Source of the DNA: Chaunax sp. Z400
Taxonomy: Eukaryota > Chordata > Actinopteri > Lophiiformes > Chaunacidae
Reading direction: 5' to 3'
DNA: 64,000 nt
Assembly: GCA_037577475.1 (NCBI GenBank)
Contig: CM075197.1
Span: 27,622,150-27,686,149, forward strand
The notes under the pieces: model-generated
Database searches by the model: none
Told to the model about the DNA's origin: nothing
Seen by the model: only the letters and a program-made list of their open reading frames with translations
Shown here: positions 13,377-27,200 of the stretch, in pieces
How positions within the stretch are numbered: position 1 is the stretch's first letter
Layout of the letters: each line of letters opens with the position of its first letter
Program-made: the position numbers and the translations under genes

Positions 13377-16300
13377 ATGGCAACGGAATGCGAGTGAGTT
13401 AGTGGTCTAAATGTTCACATTACGTGACAGCCAGTCAATTTGGTCCACACTTATTTAATTCAGTCATAGTCACATTAAAATCTTATTAAATGTAACAGGT
13501 GTGGTTTAGCTAATTAGCATCACAGTGTGCTAACACGCTAACGTTAGCTTGATTTGTGTGAAAGCTAACTACTTCTAGCGTAGCACAGAAAGGCAGCTGG
13601 ACGTGTTAACTATGTGTTTTCTCCGCAGTGTGCTGTCTGAAATCGAGGTGCTGCAGTCGATCTATCTGGATGAACTGCTGGTCGACAGGAGAGATGACGG
13701 GTGAGACCAATGAACTGAAATTAATGCCAACTTTTTTTTTGTCCTCATTAGCTCTGAGTTATGACTCTTTGGAGCCTGACTGGTTGGTTTGTTAGCAGGA
13801 TTATATAAAAACTTCTGGATTTCCAGTTAACTTGGTGGGAGGATGGGCCTTAGGCCAGAATAGACCCCTGTACATTTTGGTGTGGATTTGGTAAAAAGGC
13901 TGATTTAGGGTATTATAATCCACTTGCCTTAACAATTTAACATGGGGTGTTTTTTGTTGTTGTTGTTTTTTTACATTTCCTTTCATTTGTCAGGGACTGT
14001 AAAGACACTCAGTAGAGCCTTTACCTTCACCAAGGCCCAACAGTCCCTGTTAATTCAATCAAACTTTATCCAAATCCAACTCATAGCCTTAATTTAAGTT
14101 TCCTGGATTTGTAACAGCCAAACATATAAATCTGGTGGATCCATGTAAGAAGAAGTGTAAAAACATTAAATAAAGTTGTACGTGATGGTCGACGTCTCCA
14201 GGGTTTTGTCTCTCCTCTTAAACCTGCTGCTGTGTTTGTGTCTTCTAGGGGCTGGGAGGTGAGTCTGGTCCTGTACCCGTCCACAGCGGAGGATTCTGTC
14301 TCCCAGTTTGTCCGACTCACCCTGACTATGACTCTTGATCAGCAGGTATGCTCTCCATGACTCACAGTAATAATGATAAATCTAATGAACACTTGTAATG
14401 TTTGACTCTTCGTTGTTTCAGTACCCGTCATCTTCTCCAGCCATCTCCATTCATAACCCGCGGGGTCTGTCTGATGACAAGCTCAGCAGGTGAACAACTG
14501 AATCTGTAGACTGATCAATTACCAGCATCGCTGTATTTTAATATCTCCTAATTTTCTGCAACATCTTCTTCTTAGTGTCCAGAAGTGTCTTCAGCTGGAG
14601 GCTCAGTCCTGTCTGGGTTCGCCTGTGTTGTATCAACTCATTGAGGTCAATAGAAAGAGTGTTTTTCTTTACATATATAATGTCAATCAGTGATTTCACT
14701 CAATGCATTAAAGGAACAGTTCACCCAAAAAGTGAAAATTCAGTCATTATCTGCTCTCCTCCATGCTGATGGAAAGTCAGGAGAAGTTTTCTGCTGAACA
14801 ACAGAAGAAGATGGAGACTAGTTTTAAAAAAAAATAGAATGACTCCATTACAGCGTAATCCAAGTCTCCAGAAGATCCCATGATGATTTTAAAGATGTTA
14901 CGTTCACCCTCTTTAAGACGAAGTCTTCACTGTAGCCTCTGAGCTAAAAGCGTTAGCGTGCACCTCGTCTGAGGAAGGTGCAAACGCTTCAACGTCTGTG
15001 TCAAAAAATGTCAGGTTAGATCTACCAGATGCTGCACCAGCAGAGCTCCCTCTGCTGTGTGTGATGCAGTCTCAGAGTGCATGTTCACACTGCAGCGTCA
15101 GAGGCTACAGACCCGTCTTCTTCAGTGGTTTTTAGGAGGACGCTACAATACTGTGGACTAAGAGACATCACTCAACTTTTCATTGCCATGGAGATAAGTT
15201 GATGATGAATTTTCATTTTATGGTCAGGTGTTCCTTTAAGGTCATGATGAGCATTGCTGCTACTGAGAGTCAGACTCCTAAATGTCCTCCTGTGTTTTTT
15301 TCCCTTCAGAAAGCTAAAGAGATCCTGACTGAGAGCAACATTCCTCATGGAAACTGTGTCATTTGCCTGTATGGCTTTAAGGTACGCAGGTTCCCATCAG
15401 AACGATTTAACCTTCAGCAGTTTCTGTCAGAAGTTTCCACAGCTCAGAAGAAGCCCTGTTGAATTCTTCAGGTCTTCTTTGGTCACAAATGAAACACAGG
15501 GTTGAGTTCAGCGTCTTAAAGCTGCATTAACTCTTGTTGTGTTTTCTATTGTTTTTTTGTTGTTTGTTCCTAACAATGAATTTCCCTCGTGTTTAAACTG
15601 AAGTTTAAAATTAGTGTCTAGTGGAATAGTCTGACTTTTGCTACTTGTCTTTTAGAGAATACTTAATGCACATGGTTTTATATGTAAGTTTGCAGCTTTT
15701 TCTGCGCCACAGTGGCCAAAAAAATCCACTTAATTCAGGATTAAACAGCAGATATTTTCTAAAAATGTCTATTTGCTGAAAACGTACACAAACCGTTCCT
15801 GCTTCCATGTCTTCTGGTTTTCAGGAAGGAGAGGCGTTCAAGAAGACGAGCTGCTACCACTACTTCCACTGCCACTGCCTCGGCCGCTACGTCAGCCACT
15901 CCGAGAGCGAGCTCCGCCAGAGGGAGAAGGAGTTGGAGGAGGACAAAACCAGAGACAAAACGGACTGTCAGGTTGGACCTCAGTGAAGAAATCCCATGTC
16001 GTCTGTCTTTGTAAGCTGTTAACTCACTGACTCTTCTCAAAGGAGCTGACTGTGGTGTGTCCGGTGTGTAGAGAGCCTCTAACATATGATGTCGATCAGC
16101 TGCTGTCCTCCCCTGCACCCCAGCTGCCTGAGGTAAAACCAAACAATTAGGTTTCATCCTGAATCTCCACAACAGCTACAGCTTTGAATGGACCTTCAAA
16201 CCTCAAACGTCTTTGTGTTTTTCAGCTCGACGAAGCAGCGATCAGTTCTAGTTTTCAACAGAGGTGGTGTGAACTTCAGAAGGTTTTGGAGAGACAGAGG

Positions 16301-17854
16301 TCTAAAGGTGGGGTCATCGACCCAGAGGAGGAATCCAATCGTTTTCTCATTCACGTCAACGAGGTGAGAAAGAACCAGAAATCATGTGAAACAGATTCAG
16401 ATTTAGGCTGCTAACCATACCTGATGTCTGACTGAACTCAGATTGGAGCGTAATAAAGGAACAGTTCACCCAAAATCTACTCACCCCCATTTCAGTGGAA
16501 TGTCTGGTGAAGTTGTTTAGTTCACAGAACATCTTTGGAGCTTCACAGTGTTGCAGATTCTCCTAAACAACTGAAGAAGATGGAGACTAGTTTTAGAAAA
16601 CCTAAAACAAGCATAAAATGGCTCCGTACATCTCGTACGGTGGAATCCTCGTCTCAGAGGATCCCAGACTGACCTGAAAAGATGTCATTCACACCTTTTT
16701 AAGTTGAAATCTCCACTGTAGCCTCAAAGCTAAAAGCAGAGCTCTGTGTGGTGTGTGACAGAAGCTTCTGGGCAGCAGATAAACCCTTAGGTCTGCAGGG
16801 ATAGCGACTTCTTACCGATCTCGTCTAGTGGTGCATTCGAACTTGCGCTCTTAATGCTTTTAGCCTGGAGGCTATAGAGAAGATAGCATCTTTAAAAGGG
16901 TTGTAAATAACATCTTAAATCTTCTGCAGACTTAAATGACGACGTACGAGATGTATGGAGTCACTTCATGAACGTCCTCATCTTCACAATACTGCATGTT
17001 GATTCAGTCACAAATGCTGGTTCATGACGTCGCTGATGAACATTTTTCATCATGGTTTTCGTTAATGAAATTAACTTTTAACAACTAACAACACAGCAAG
17101 TTAACAATTAACTTGCTGTGAGATAAAAAATCTGTCAGATATGTATGAAAACATTAACAGTGACGGCTTTAAACTCCCACAGACTCCATCTGCTGCTGAA
17201 AATGGAGACCTGGACGTAGATGTCTCTCTTACACCTCCAGTACCCTCTTCTTCTGCTGTTCCCGCTGATGAAACTGGTTTCAGAGCAGACCGCTTTGTTC
17301 CTAGACTGTCCCACTGCAGAGGAGGTCCGAGCCAGAGGCGTCAGAACCCGGCGAGGGGGCACAGAAGAGGAGGCAGGTCCAGACTACAACACAGGAGAGC
17401 TGCCCCGATCACCGAGCATCTGGACAAACTCTCTCTGTCCTCGGACCGCACTGAAGCACCGATAAAAGCCAAAGCTCAGGGGAACCACGGCCAACAGATG
17501 CAGGTAAAGACAGAACCCTGTCAGTGGAAGACGGGTGATGACACAGAGCAACAAGAGAGCCTGGTGTCTCCTGATGATCAGCCGGGGTTCCGGGCTGCTC
17601 TGGAAACCGAACGCCCAGATGACGCTGCAGACTCCGCAGGCGGTCGTGGCCATAAGGGAAGGAGAAGGGGTCCTCACAGACCCGTCCCACACAACAGGGC
17701 CCCCGGGCCTACACTTCACCAGTGGGACAGGAGAGCTTCAAGAAGCAGGGGAGGAGCTAATAACCTGTACAGCAGAGGAGGGGAGCCCCGTGGGGAGCAC
17801 AGCAGGGGCTTCCAACACAGCGTGGTGGAGAGGGGAAGAGAGGAGGTGCTATGA
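13377..17854 (+). CDS. rnf25: RNF25 E3 ubiquitin ligase (RWD + RING), 10 exons, 480 aa
   Basis: RNF25 is a RING E3 ligase with an RWD domain; the human protein acts in ubiquitin signalling on stalled ribosomes and was first described as an NF-kB co-factor. Exons: 13377-13393, 13629-13700, 14249-14345, 14422-14489, 14576-14645, 15310-15381, 15825-15971, 16043-16132, 16226-16363, 17183-17854; frame is kept throughout. The RWD domain (about 6-108) has SEIEVLQSIYLDEL and the signature NPRGLSD. The RING spans about 124-193: Cys124, Cys127, Cys142, His144/147, Cys148/150, Cys187, Cys190, with a charged insertion (about 155-180) typical of this protein. Residues 258-480 are low-complexity, Arg/Gly-rich near the end. 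Human RNF25 is 459 aa. The last acceptor (17182) was chosen because the alternative at 17138 breaks frame. The 3'UTR may run to the AATAAA at 18472. Confidence 0.92.
14708..15239. mobile_element. Non-autonomous TTAA-ended transposon (rnf25 intron 5)
   Basis: Starts TTAAAGGAACAGTTCACCC and ends with the inverted form TGTTCCTTTAA, giving TTAA at both ends over 532 bp. Internal sequence has no coding capacity. TTAA ends recall piggyBac-type insertion, but family assignment is inference. Related partial copies lie at 7270-7460, 16451-17000 and 23975-24279. Confidence 0.7.
16451..17000. mobile_element. Second copy of the TTAA-type element (rnf25 intron 9)
   Basis: Begins taaaggaacagttcacccaa and shares the gatggagactagttttaraa and cactgtagcctcaaagctaa segments with the 14708 copy. 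The far end is diverged and its boundary is approximate. Confidence 0.6.
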
Positions 17855-20176
17855 CAAAGGGCGAGAGGAGGGCCGATGAACAAATGTGTGCGTGCCTCCG
17901 TCATCAGTTTGCATAGATTTAAGCCCTGCACCAGACATGACAGTCCACGTCGTCTCCCTGCCTCCTCCCCGTCCTCCTGGCCTCTGCTGTCAGATACAGA
18001 CGGCTGTCGCTTCGTGTTGTGGTGCAAAACGAATTTAAAGAACAAATTAAATTTTCTTTGGATGTCAGTGTGTCTGTATTTATTGTAGTTTTATAGTCTG
18101 GTTCAGTCTCAGACTGATGCAGCTTTAACAAATCTTATGTATTCAGATAAGATGTACGATGGAACTTTTTGTCTTGGTTTGTTTTTCTGGAAGCAGGATT
18201 ATAGAAAAAAAACGAGGTGATGGATTTTGGTTAAACATGGCAGAAGGGCTGGTAGAGAAGAACCCTTTTAATTTTGGAGTAAATGCATTAATGATGTTTT
18301 TAAGGCTGGGGAACAATCGTCTGGATGAGATGGAGAAGAAGGGGAAAGAAAAGGAGGAAGGAAAAAATGAGAACAAGTCAAAGGAACATGGGATTGAAAA
18401 GTTAAGTGTTAAAAGATCAATTCAGTAACATATAACTATAAATACTTATAAACTTTACTTCTTACTATAATAATAAAGGCATGACGACTGTTTTCATGGC
18501 AGTAAAGTACCTGAAGTTAGACATGATGCATATATTTTTAGGCTCAGTGACTGTGGGGTATCATCTCTGATGTCATCGTCAATAAACAGAAATGATAAAT
18601 GATGGAAAATCAATCTCCTTATAACTCCAGAGCTTTCCTGAGAATCATCTGGTTTTTTTCAGTATCAGAGTAATCCAGTATCAGAGTAATCTAGCTGGAA
18701 TGCGAGCTTCATGGGAACAATTTGGGTTCTGTCTGGGACAGCATGAACCACTGTTGGCACTAAGGCTTAGGGTGTGGTGTATGTGGTGGGGGTGGGGGTG
18801 GTGGTGTGTAGGAAAACTACAGCAGCCTCACCACCTTTTGAAATGTGCCATCTTGCTCCATGGCTGAACTGTCACATTACTGGATTTTTGACAATCATTC
18901 AAGGATAGACGTAGAGGAAATCATCAGGCTGTGACATTTTACTATCCTACGATCAGAGATGTGTTTCCATGAGTAAATCGTAGACCTGTTTTTCTCTCTG
19001 TTTCCTGGTTTCTGTGGACCTGATGATGTCACCTCTTCCCCGTTCAAACGATCACCTCTCTGTAAAGTTTCATCGAAATCCGTTTCAACCGTTCAGTAAT
19101 ATTTTAACAAAGCTTTTCACACACATCTCCCTTGTACTGAAGAGATGCCTGTTTAATTTAGAAAATTAAACTTCGATGAGCGTAGGGTTGGTTTCTGGAG
19201 CGTATCACATATCAGCCATACGCTAAAGATGAACCTTTTTACATTCTGATGATTTTAAACATTTTGCTGTTTTCCAAATTGGTAAAAACAGAACCTAAGT
19301 CTCAGATGAGGGTATAACTGGTTTATCCAGTCTGGATTGTTGTTCTCAGTACTTTAATCTTCAAAGTGAAGATGTGCAGAATGTCTTATGAACATGCCAT
19401 CAGTCACCACTCCTCTAGTTTAAGCTCATGTCAAAATGTCATCTGTGTTCCAGGACAACAAACAAGTACTTCCTCACCTACCCACCCTTCTTGATTTGAA
19501 GCAGACCTCTCCACTTAATAGGTGACTTCACCCAGCTTGTGAATGTTGTGCTGCTGGTGAAAGCTCATAGCTTGATATGTATTCATTTAGTTTATCCAAA
19601 GCGACTTACAACACTTGTGGTGTTGTGTATCGATTTTTTAAGCCTGTAAACAAGCCTAGTGCTGCTTCCTCATGTAGCGATGCTGCTGCTAGCACAGTAA
19701 TGTTAGCACTGCCCCAAAGCCGTCCCCTCTGGTGAGACACCATCTCAGCCAGAGTTAGCTAGCTACCCAAAGCGTGCATTCAATGCTACATTACGATCCT
19801 TCAATCATGTCTGGTACCACATGATCCTGGCTCCACTAATCTGTCCTGCCAGAGGCCTGTTTCTGTTTCCTGTGTCAGAAATGTGAGAGTTCCTTCTCCA
19901 CACTGTCAGGAGTCCTAACCCGCTATCAATAACTAATACTTTAGACATGGATGAATTAGTGAGGCTTTTTGCCAGTGGAAACAGAAGACTGATGTTGTAT
20001 ATAGATAGATGAATGGGTGGATGGATGGAAAGATGGATTGATAAAAAGAAGAATAGAAATCGATGTGACCAATATACTGTAAATATGGATTTTCAGGTTG
20101 CTGTTGGCTGCTGTTAAGTGAGGGGAAAAGGTGTTTTTAAATGTTCTGATTTTGTCCTGTTGGATTTATATATACA

Positions 20177-20249
<73 letters not shown>

Positions 20250-20970
20250 TTTTTAAAAAATTATACTTAGTTCCATTGATTGTAGTTGATTGAGTTGTTT
20301 TCTTTGTCCCTTTTCAGTTTGAGTTTAGAACTAGAACTACCTTCTAGTTTTGTAAATATTGTCTCACTGGATCAGATTTTAGTTTTATTTGAGAACCAGG
20401 TTCATCCAATGAAAAGAAATCTTAAGGAGTTGGAAGTTAAAATATTGATGAAGGTTTTATTTTAAAAGTTTTGTTTGACACTTTCCTGATTGGGTTTGAA
20501 TAAAACAGCAGATAAATGTAGAATAAATGTCTAAATGATATTCTGTGATATTGTTTTTTTGAGCAGAAGTGTTGTCTGTTAGTCTACTATCAACCAATGT
20601 TAGAGTGACTGAGATTAAATGAGATTAAAACTAGACTGTCACTCAGTAGACAGTGTCCCTCCCTTTCATTCAGTTGAGACTAATCCAAATTAGACTTTGA
20701 CCTAGGATCACAGGGCAGACTACGCTATGTGGAAAGACATGTTTTTAATCCACAGCTAAAGTGGATCCAAACACACCCATCAAAACCTACCACAAAAATC
20801 TACCTGACATTTTTTATTAAGATCCCTCCATGATGGGATACCATCCCTCCCTCTAAGATAGACGCCGTCAAAAATCTGCAGGACAAGTAAATGAATATAA
20901 GATAACATGATACTTTATTTTAATTCTCAGACCTGAAACATGTTGAAATAAAATCACCATTGTTATTTTC
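17855..20970. other. Intergenic region with repeat fragments, no gene supported
   Basis: The first ~640 bp are probably rnf25 3'UTR, with AATAAA at 18472-18477. Contains a GGT-rich run (18778-18810), a fish repeat core reading tccaaagcgacttacaac (19596-19613), a short GGAT-type run near 20010-20035 and a (TA)n(CA)n microsatellite at 20166-20250. An 89-codon open frame at 18159-18428 is Lys/Glu-rich and matches nothing I recognise. Confidence 0.6.
20166..20250. repeat. (TA)n(CA)n microsatellite
   Basis: About 60 bp of TA followed by about 20 bp of CA dinucleotides. Confidence 0.95.
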
Positions 20971-21094
20971 TTAAAGCTAATTGTGAAGCATAATTAAATA
21001 TTCTAAATAGTAAATACATGTTGCATTTCCTCCTTTTTCTGTTCATGTAATAATGGAATACATTTCACAAATGTTGGGCGTGTCATCTGACAGG

Positions 21095-21103
21095 TAAATA
21101 AAG
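21095..21103 (+). promoter_or_regulatory. TATA-like box of protease gene A
   Basis: TAAATAAAG lies 102 nt before the ATG, inside a ~130 bp upstream block that is the same in both copies (the other at 42725-42733). This is the only obvious core-promoter element. Confidence 0.4.
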
Positions 21104-21204
21104 GAGACAAGTACAGAGAGGTGTGTTTGTGTTGGGGAGAGGGAGGGAGGCGGGGGAGACAGAGGTTACTTAAACTGCTGCAGGTCTCAGGATAAGGACT
21201 CAAA

Positions 21205-24200
21205 ATGATGGCGGTCTACAAAGTGATCTGTGTGGTGACTCTGCTGACTGTCCTGACCCGAGGTAAGGACCCGACTCACTGGACACACCTCGACCCAAAC
21301 ACTTTATCAGCAGGAGAAATCCTGCATTTAAAACTCAGCTTTTTACCAAATAGCAGCAAAAATGTACAAAAAGTAAAGCGGTCAGTGGATCCTGACGTAG
21401 TGTTTTCATCCTCCTGTTCTGTTGGTTTCTTGTTAACTACTTTGTTGTTCCAGGTCAAAAATGACCACCCTGCTTTAACTGATTATAAATCCATAATAAT
21501 TCATATATTATCATCTGATGTTGTGTTTCATCTTTCTATCAACTCAAGCTCTTGTGAACATTTTGAACTTCCATTTGCTATTTATGGTCTGTAGACCTCA
21601 TTGACCTGAGCTTAAACAACTCATTTTTTAGAAGAAAAAAGAAGCATTTTAAAGGTTATGACTACGACAAAGTGTGTGTGTGTTCAAAGAGACCTGCATG
21701 TGGGGGTGTAGAAAAGAGAGTGTGGGAATGTGCTTGAACTCTATTATATACTTATTATTATTATGTATAATAATAATTGTCTACAAACTCTTATTATTCT
21801 TTGTGTCATTTGTTAAAACAATTAAAGAACTAAGCAGCGAAGCTAATAATCAGATCAATGGAATTCAAAGTATTTAATACAAGTACAAAAGTAAAAATAC
21901 TCAAACTGGACAAAGATTTTTTTAATTTGTCTTCAAGTGAACTTTTTAAACTAATTTCAAACATCTGGAGGCATAAGAATAAAATAACAACATAAATAAT
22001 AACATATGTTCTATTAGAAAATAGTTCCTAAAGGCACAGACTGAACTAACCGATGCTATAAATCTATAAAGGTCGATGCTAACGCTTCATTCATACATAC
22101 TTCATCATGCATGATGGTGATTTAGCGCTCGCATCGCTCCGCCAACGCAACTAATTAGGAAATATTATCCAGTGATGTCAAAACAAAATCCTCAAACAAT
22201 TGTTTGCCTGTGACAGAAGAATGCTTGTGTGTAACACGGTGATGCATGTGTCGCCAAGTCTGTAGGTATTTCTAATATGTAGGTTCTCTATGGGGACATT
22301 AGAGTGCGATGCAGCAGTGAGGCACACAATACGTTATCATATCCCTTCCAGAATAACACATCGACAATAAAATGCCTTTGTATTTAAATAAATTGTATTG
22401 CTGTTTCTTTCTTCCTTTTCTATTGGTTCTTATTTTCATTTATAACAATAATGTTGTTCTTTCATTTAGAGTACATTTTCATGTTGTCACAAGAATCACC
22501 AAATTTGAACAGTTATTGGGAATGAAACTAAACTGCACCCACAACAGGACAATTTACAATTAAAATTCCTCCTATTGTCTTATTTATCATCATGTATCAC
22601 AGAAATCCTGATATGACTAATAATTTATCCAATATGGCAACCAAATTTAACTGGGGCAAAAAGGTTCACACCCAGTGTACTTAACAGCAATTTTTAAATG
22701 TTTGGCCCCAACAAGGACAACAACAAAATAAAAAAACCCTGAGTCAACTCAAGTTCCTACCAACATCCTTAGTGAAGGAAACTGTCCAGCCCAGGATGAA
22801 GAAGATGAAGAAGACTGAATCCAATGAGTAGAGGAGATGAAGACGAAGGATGCTGATGATAGAATATCACAGACCCTGCAACTTTACATATTGATCATTA
22901 TTAAGCAGCACAAGTAGAAATGAAAATAATTAGAAAACCTGTTAAAAAGACAAATTCAAAATGTCAATGAATAGAAGTGGATGTAAAACTTCATCCTCAG
23001 TCTGAAAGAAAACTGGGCCTCATCAATACAACATGGGGTTAAGGAAGGATTCAAACCAGCCCCTTGGTCAGCAGATGGTGGTTTTTGAAATATGAATACA
23101 GAATTGCTCTTTTAAAAGTTGTTTGTTTTATTTTTCAGAGTCTCACTCTCAACCTGATGGTAAGTCAGTTTCTATGTTTCCTTCCTGTCATTCAGGACAT
23201 TTTCAAACATATTGTTGTTCATAATTTCATTATTGTTCATATTTGCTGTCAAACTGACAAGAAAACATGTCGACTAATCCCGAAAACGTTGGATTAACCA
23301 CAGGTGAAAGCATCCCAGCACACTCCCAGGAACATAATCCTCGGCTAACAGCTAACATTTAGCATCATGTGTGCTCAGTGTTAGCATAAACCACACTGGT
23401 AACCCAGGGAGGGAGAGTATGGCTCACTCAGTGTTTTTACTGTCTGTCTCTCCTCAGTGTGTGGTCAGGCTCCGCTCAACACCAGGATTGTCGGAGGACA
23501 GCCGGCCCCTGAAGGCAGCTGGCCCTGGATGGCCAGTCTGCACTCCTTTGGTTCACACTCCTGTGGTGGATCTCTCATTAACAACCAATGGGTGCTGAGT
23601 GCTGCTCACTGCTTCCAAAGGTGAGCAGTGAAGGCAGAACCCCTCTGAGGGGTCACAGGTTAAAGTCGTCTGGAGATGATTAATGGGATAGGAAAGATGC
23701 AAAATTATGATATATTTCTGTTCTTATTCAATCTTATAGCAGCAGAGAGAAAAATATAAAAACCCAATGAGCACAGACAGACAGTCTGGTGCTCATTGTG
23801 GAACATTTAGCAGCTAAATAGTCAAATATGTCCCTCAGTGGGTGGTGGAGACCAAAAGCAGAGCTTAAAGAGGGCAAATATTTGACTTAAATTCATCAGT
23901 TAACACAAAAATGATTCCAAATAAATGATCATATTACTGTGTAACAGAACTAAACAGCTGTTAACATACAAACTTAAAGGAACAGCTCTTCTAAAATTGA
24001 AATTTCTGTCATCCCCATCCCGATGGACAGTCAAGTGAAGTTTCTTTAGCATTCAGCATTCTCCTAAACATCTGACGAAGATGGAGAATAGTTTTAAAAA
24101 AACAACACAAATCAATCATAAAATGACTCGTACATATTAATCCAAGTCTCCGTAAGCCACAAGATCCACAGTGATTTGAAAAGGTGTCAGTTACATCCTT

Positions 24201-27200
24201 TTTTAAAGTGAAATATTTACTGTGGCCTCTAAGCTAAAGGCATTAGCTGAGGAGGGTAAACACACTTGAACACATGTACATTAGGGGTGTAATGGTACAC
24301 AAAAATCACAAAACATTTAACTGGTCTTTTTTTCTTCTTCCATTTTTTCATTCAACACTGGTTAACTGACTGGACTATAGACTATGGCTGTGTCTTTCTT
24401 AATTTAAAATTAGTTTTTCTTTAACAAAAGCAAATCAAAATAAACAATCTCTCAAATAAATATAAATAATAAAATAAATATCCATTAAGGTGCAGCATGT
24501 TGAAAATTAACTGTATTTAAACTGTACTGTTATTATATTATTATATTAATTATATTACTTATTATATAATTAGCAGCTTTCAGCTTTACATTAGGACTGT
24601 GCAACATAAATATTCTCCAAACATAAATAAAAAATAAAAAGTTGTGCTCCGTTACTGTCAGGTAGCTCCCATCTGTCATCCACGGATAAACTGTGGACAG
24701 CTGTAGTTGCTGTCTGTTCATAAAGGGCTGAAATGACTTGCTGGCTGAAATGCGGAAGAGGGATCTTCGTAACGGGGCTCCGTTACTTTCAGTATGTGTT
24801 TGAACCCTGCGTTCTCAATAACGGAGAACGGTCGCATATCTACTGCTATAAAAACATCTCTGGCTCTTTTTCTTGCTTTGGTCTGAATTATCAGCGACAG
24901 GCTGCTTAAATGCCAAGAGGAGCTGGGTTTGCACTGTACTTGTTTTTTTCTTGTCCCACTGATGTTAACTCTCAGGTGATGCCATTTCAGATGAGTTAGC
25001 ATGTGCGATGTGCTACAGCTAACCACTTGCAGTTGCACAATGTCAGCGTACGGTTTTGTAACAATCCACTTGTCTTTGTCTGTTGTCTTTATAGTTGCCT
25101 GTGAACTGAAGTGTTCCCACACAGCAGACTTAAATGATGAGGGAGCGGCTTCAAACTCCTGTTTGTCTGCGTCACCATGACCACCAGCCTGCTGACCTGA
25201 CTGAACTAACAACCTCCGATCCTTAACTAAAGTTGTCCCTCGAAATTTGAGTTCCGTACGCACACAAATAAGTTCTCCACGTGTGCTGGCTGCATTCATT
25301 CGGTACATGTGTGCACCGAACTGAAAAGCCCGTACCAGAAATCTTCGGTTCGGACACGTGTACGTTGTTCTGCTGTTAAAAAAGACACAAAATCAGCTTC
25401 TGGAGAAGACAGATGCAAAGAACATGGGCTATATGTGTGGACTGAATGGAAAATCATTCATTTAAGGAGTCTATCTTATAGGACTTACTAAACTGAGGTC
25501 ATGAAAAAGTAAAGTGAGCACATGAGCGAGTAAGTTGAGCGAATTATTATCAATTTATCTCCCTGTTGCCTCTTCAAACCTCAGACTGGACTAGAAATAG
25601 CCTTAAGGTGTTCTTGACTACAGCTCTGCTCCTCATGCCTTTACACCGTTTCTCTTCTGTTTATCTCAGCAGCAGTCCAAGCAGTGTGATTGTGTATCTG
25701 GGTCGCCAGAGTCAAGAGGGAACAAATGATAATGAGGTGTCTCAGACAGTAACGCAGATCATCAATCATCCCGACTACAATTCTGATACTAGTGACAACG
25801 ACATCGCCCTCCTGAAACTCTCCTCAACGGTGACTTTCACCGACTACATCCAGCCCGTCTGCCTGGCAGCCTCTGGCAGCACCTTCCACAGCGGGACTGA
25901 CTCCTGGATCACTGGCTGGGGCACCATTGGATCTGGAGGTGGGTCAGAAAGAAACTGGCGCTGGAGGACTGACTTGAGTTTCTGTGTTTCTCACCAAATC
26001 ACATTCCTGCTCTCATTTCTCTGTTTGTACATCCTTAATTCCTTTCCTTGCCTCCTTACCTGTAGAAACGAGGAAGTATGGAGCTACTTCCTTACCAAAA
26101 CCTAAACAAATGAAACACATTTTACAAATGCACTATGATTCTCCAACAAACACTTTAACATCATCAACAAACCAAAGCATTTAGTTCCATGAATACAAAA
26201 CGTGCCAATCAAACACACAACATATTATTAATACAGAACGTTTCAGAAGTATCAGAAATATTAGGATTCATCCTCTGGGGAGTATGAATTTCCCCAGCAA
26301 ATATAATGGAAATGTGTCAGTCATCTCTGACCAGTCAATCTAAGGCTGACAGCAGATTCTGGTTGGGTTTGGTGGGCCACTCATCCACTCATCTTAAACT
26401 TGTGTCCCTTCAGTGCCCCTTCCTTCCCCACAAGAACTAATGGAGGTGGAGGTCCCGATTGTGGGCAACAGACAGTGTAACTGTGACTATGGGGTGGGCG
26501 AAATCACAGACAACATGATGTGCGCCGGGTTACGTGCTGGAGGGAAGGACTCCTGTCAGGTGATCATTTTTACACTCATCAGGTTTCACCTGCTCCAGAG
26601 ACTCCTTCTGTTAACTGTTCCTCTCTCCTTAAAGGGGGATTCAGGAGGTCCGCTGCAAAGCAAGCAGAACGGTCGTTGGATTCAAGGGGGAATTGTGAGT
26701 TTTGGAAGAGGTTGCGCCCTGCCTGAAATCCCAGGAGTCTATGCTCGTGTGTCTCAGTATCAGGACTGGATCAACAGTCAAATCACCACCAACCAGCCGG
26801 GCTTCGTCACCTTCACGTCCAGTGGGACCGACAGCGACCTCAGTGTCGACTGTGATGGTCTGCCACCAGCACCAACAGCAGCACCAACAGCAGCACCAAC
26901 AGCAGCACCAACAGCACCACCAACAGCAGCACCAACAGCAGCACCAACAGCAGCACCAACAGCACCACCAACAGCAGCACCAACAGCAGCACCAACAGCA
27001 GCACCAACAGCAGCCCCGCGTGAGTACCTGTCCAACATTTTTAACCTTAATTCCGCAGTAAAATTGGATATTTTTCTGTCAGAATAACAGTTTAAGTTAT
27101 TCCACATTTCTTATACCAGATGTTTTGTACGTTTGTTCCCCAAATTCTGATGATATGTTTGGTATTTTGTGAAACTTCATTCCTCACACCTCCACTTTAA

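Noticed and set aside
18159..18428. 89-codon frame, Lys/Glu-rich
   Set aside because: No domain, no homology I recognise, and it lies in the likely rnf25 3'UTR.
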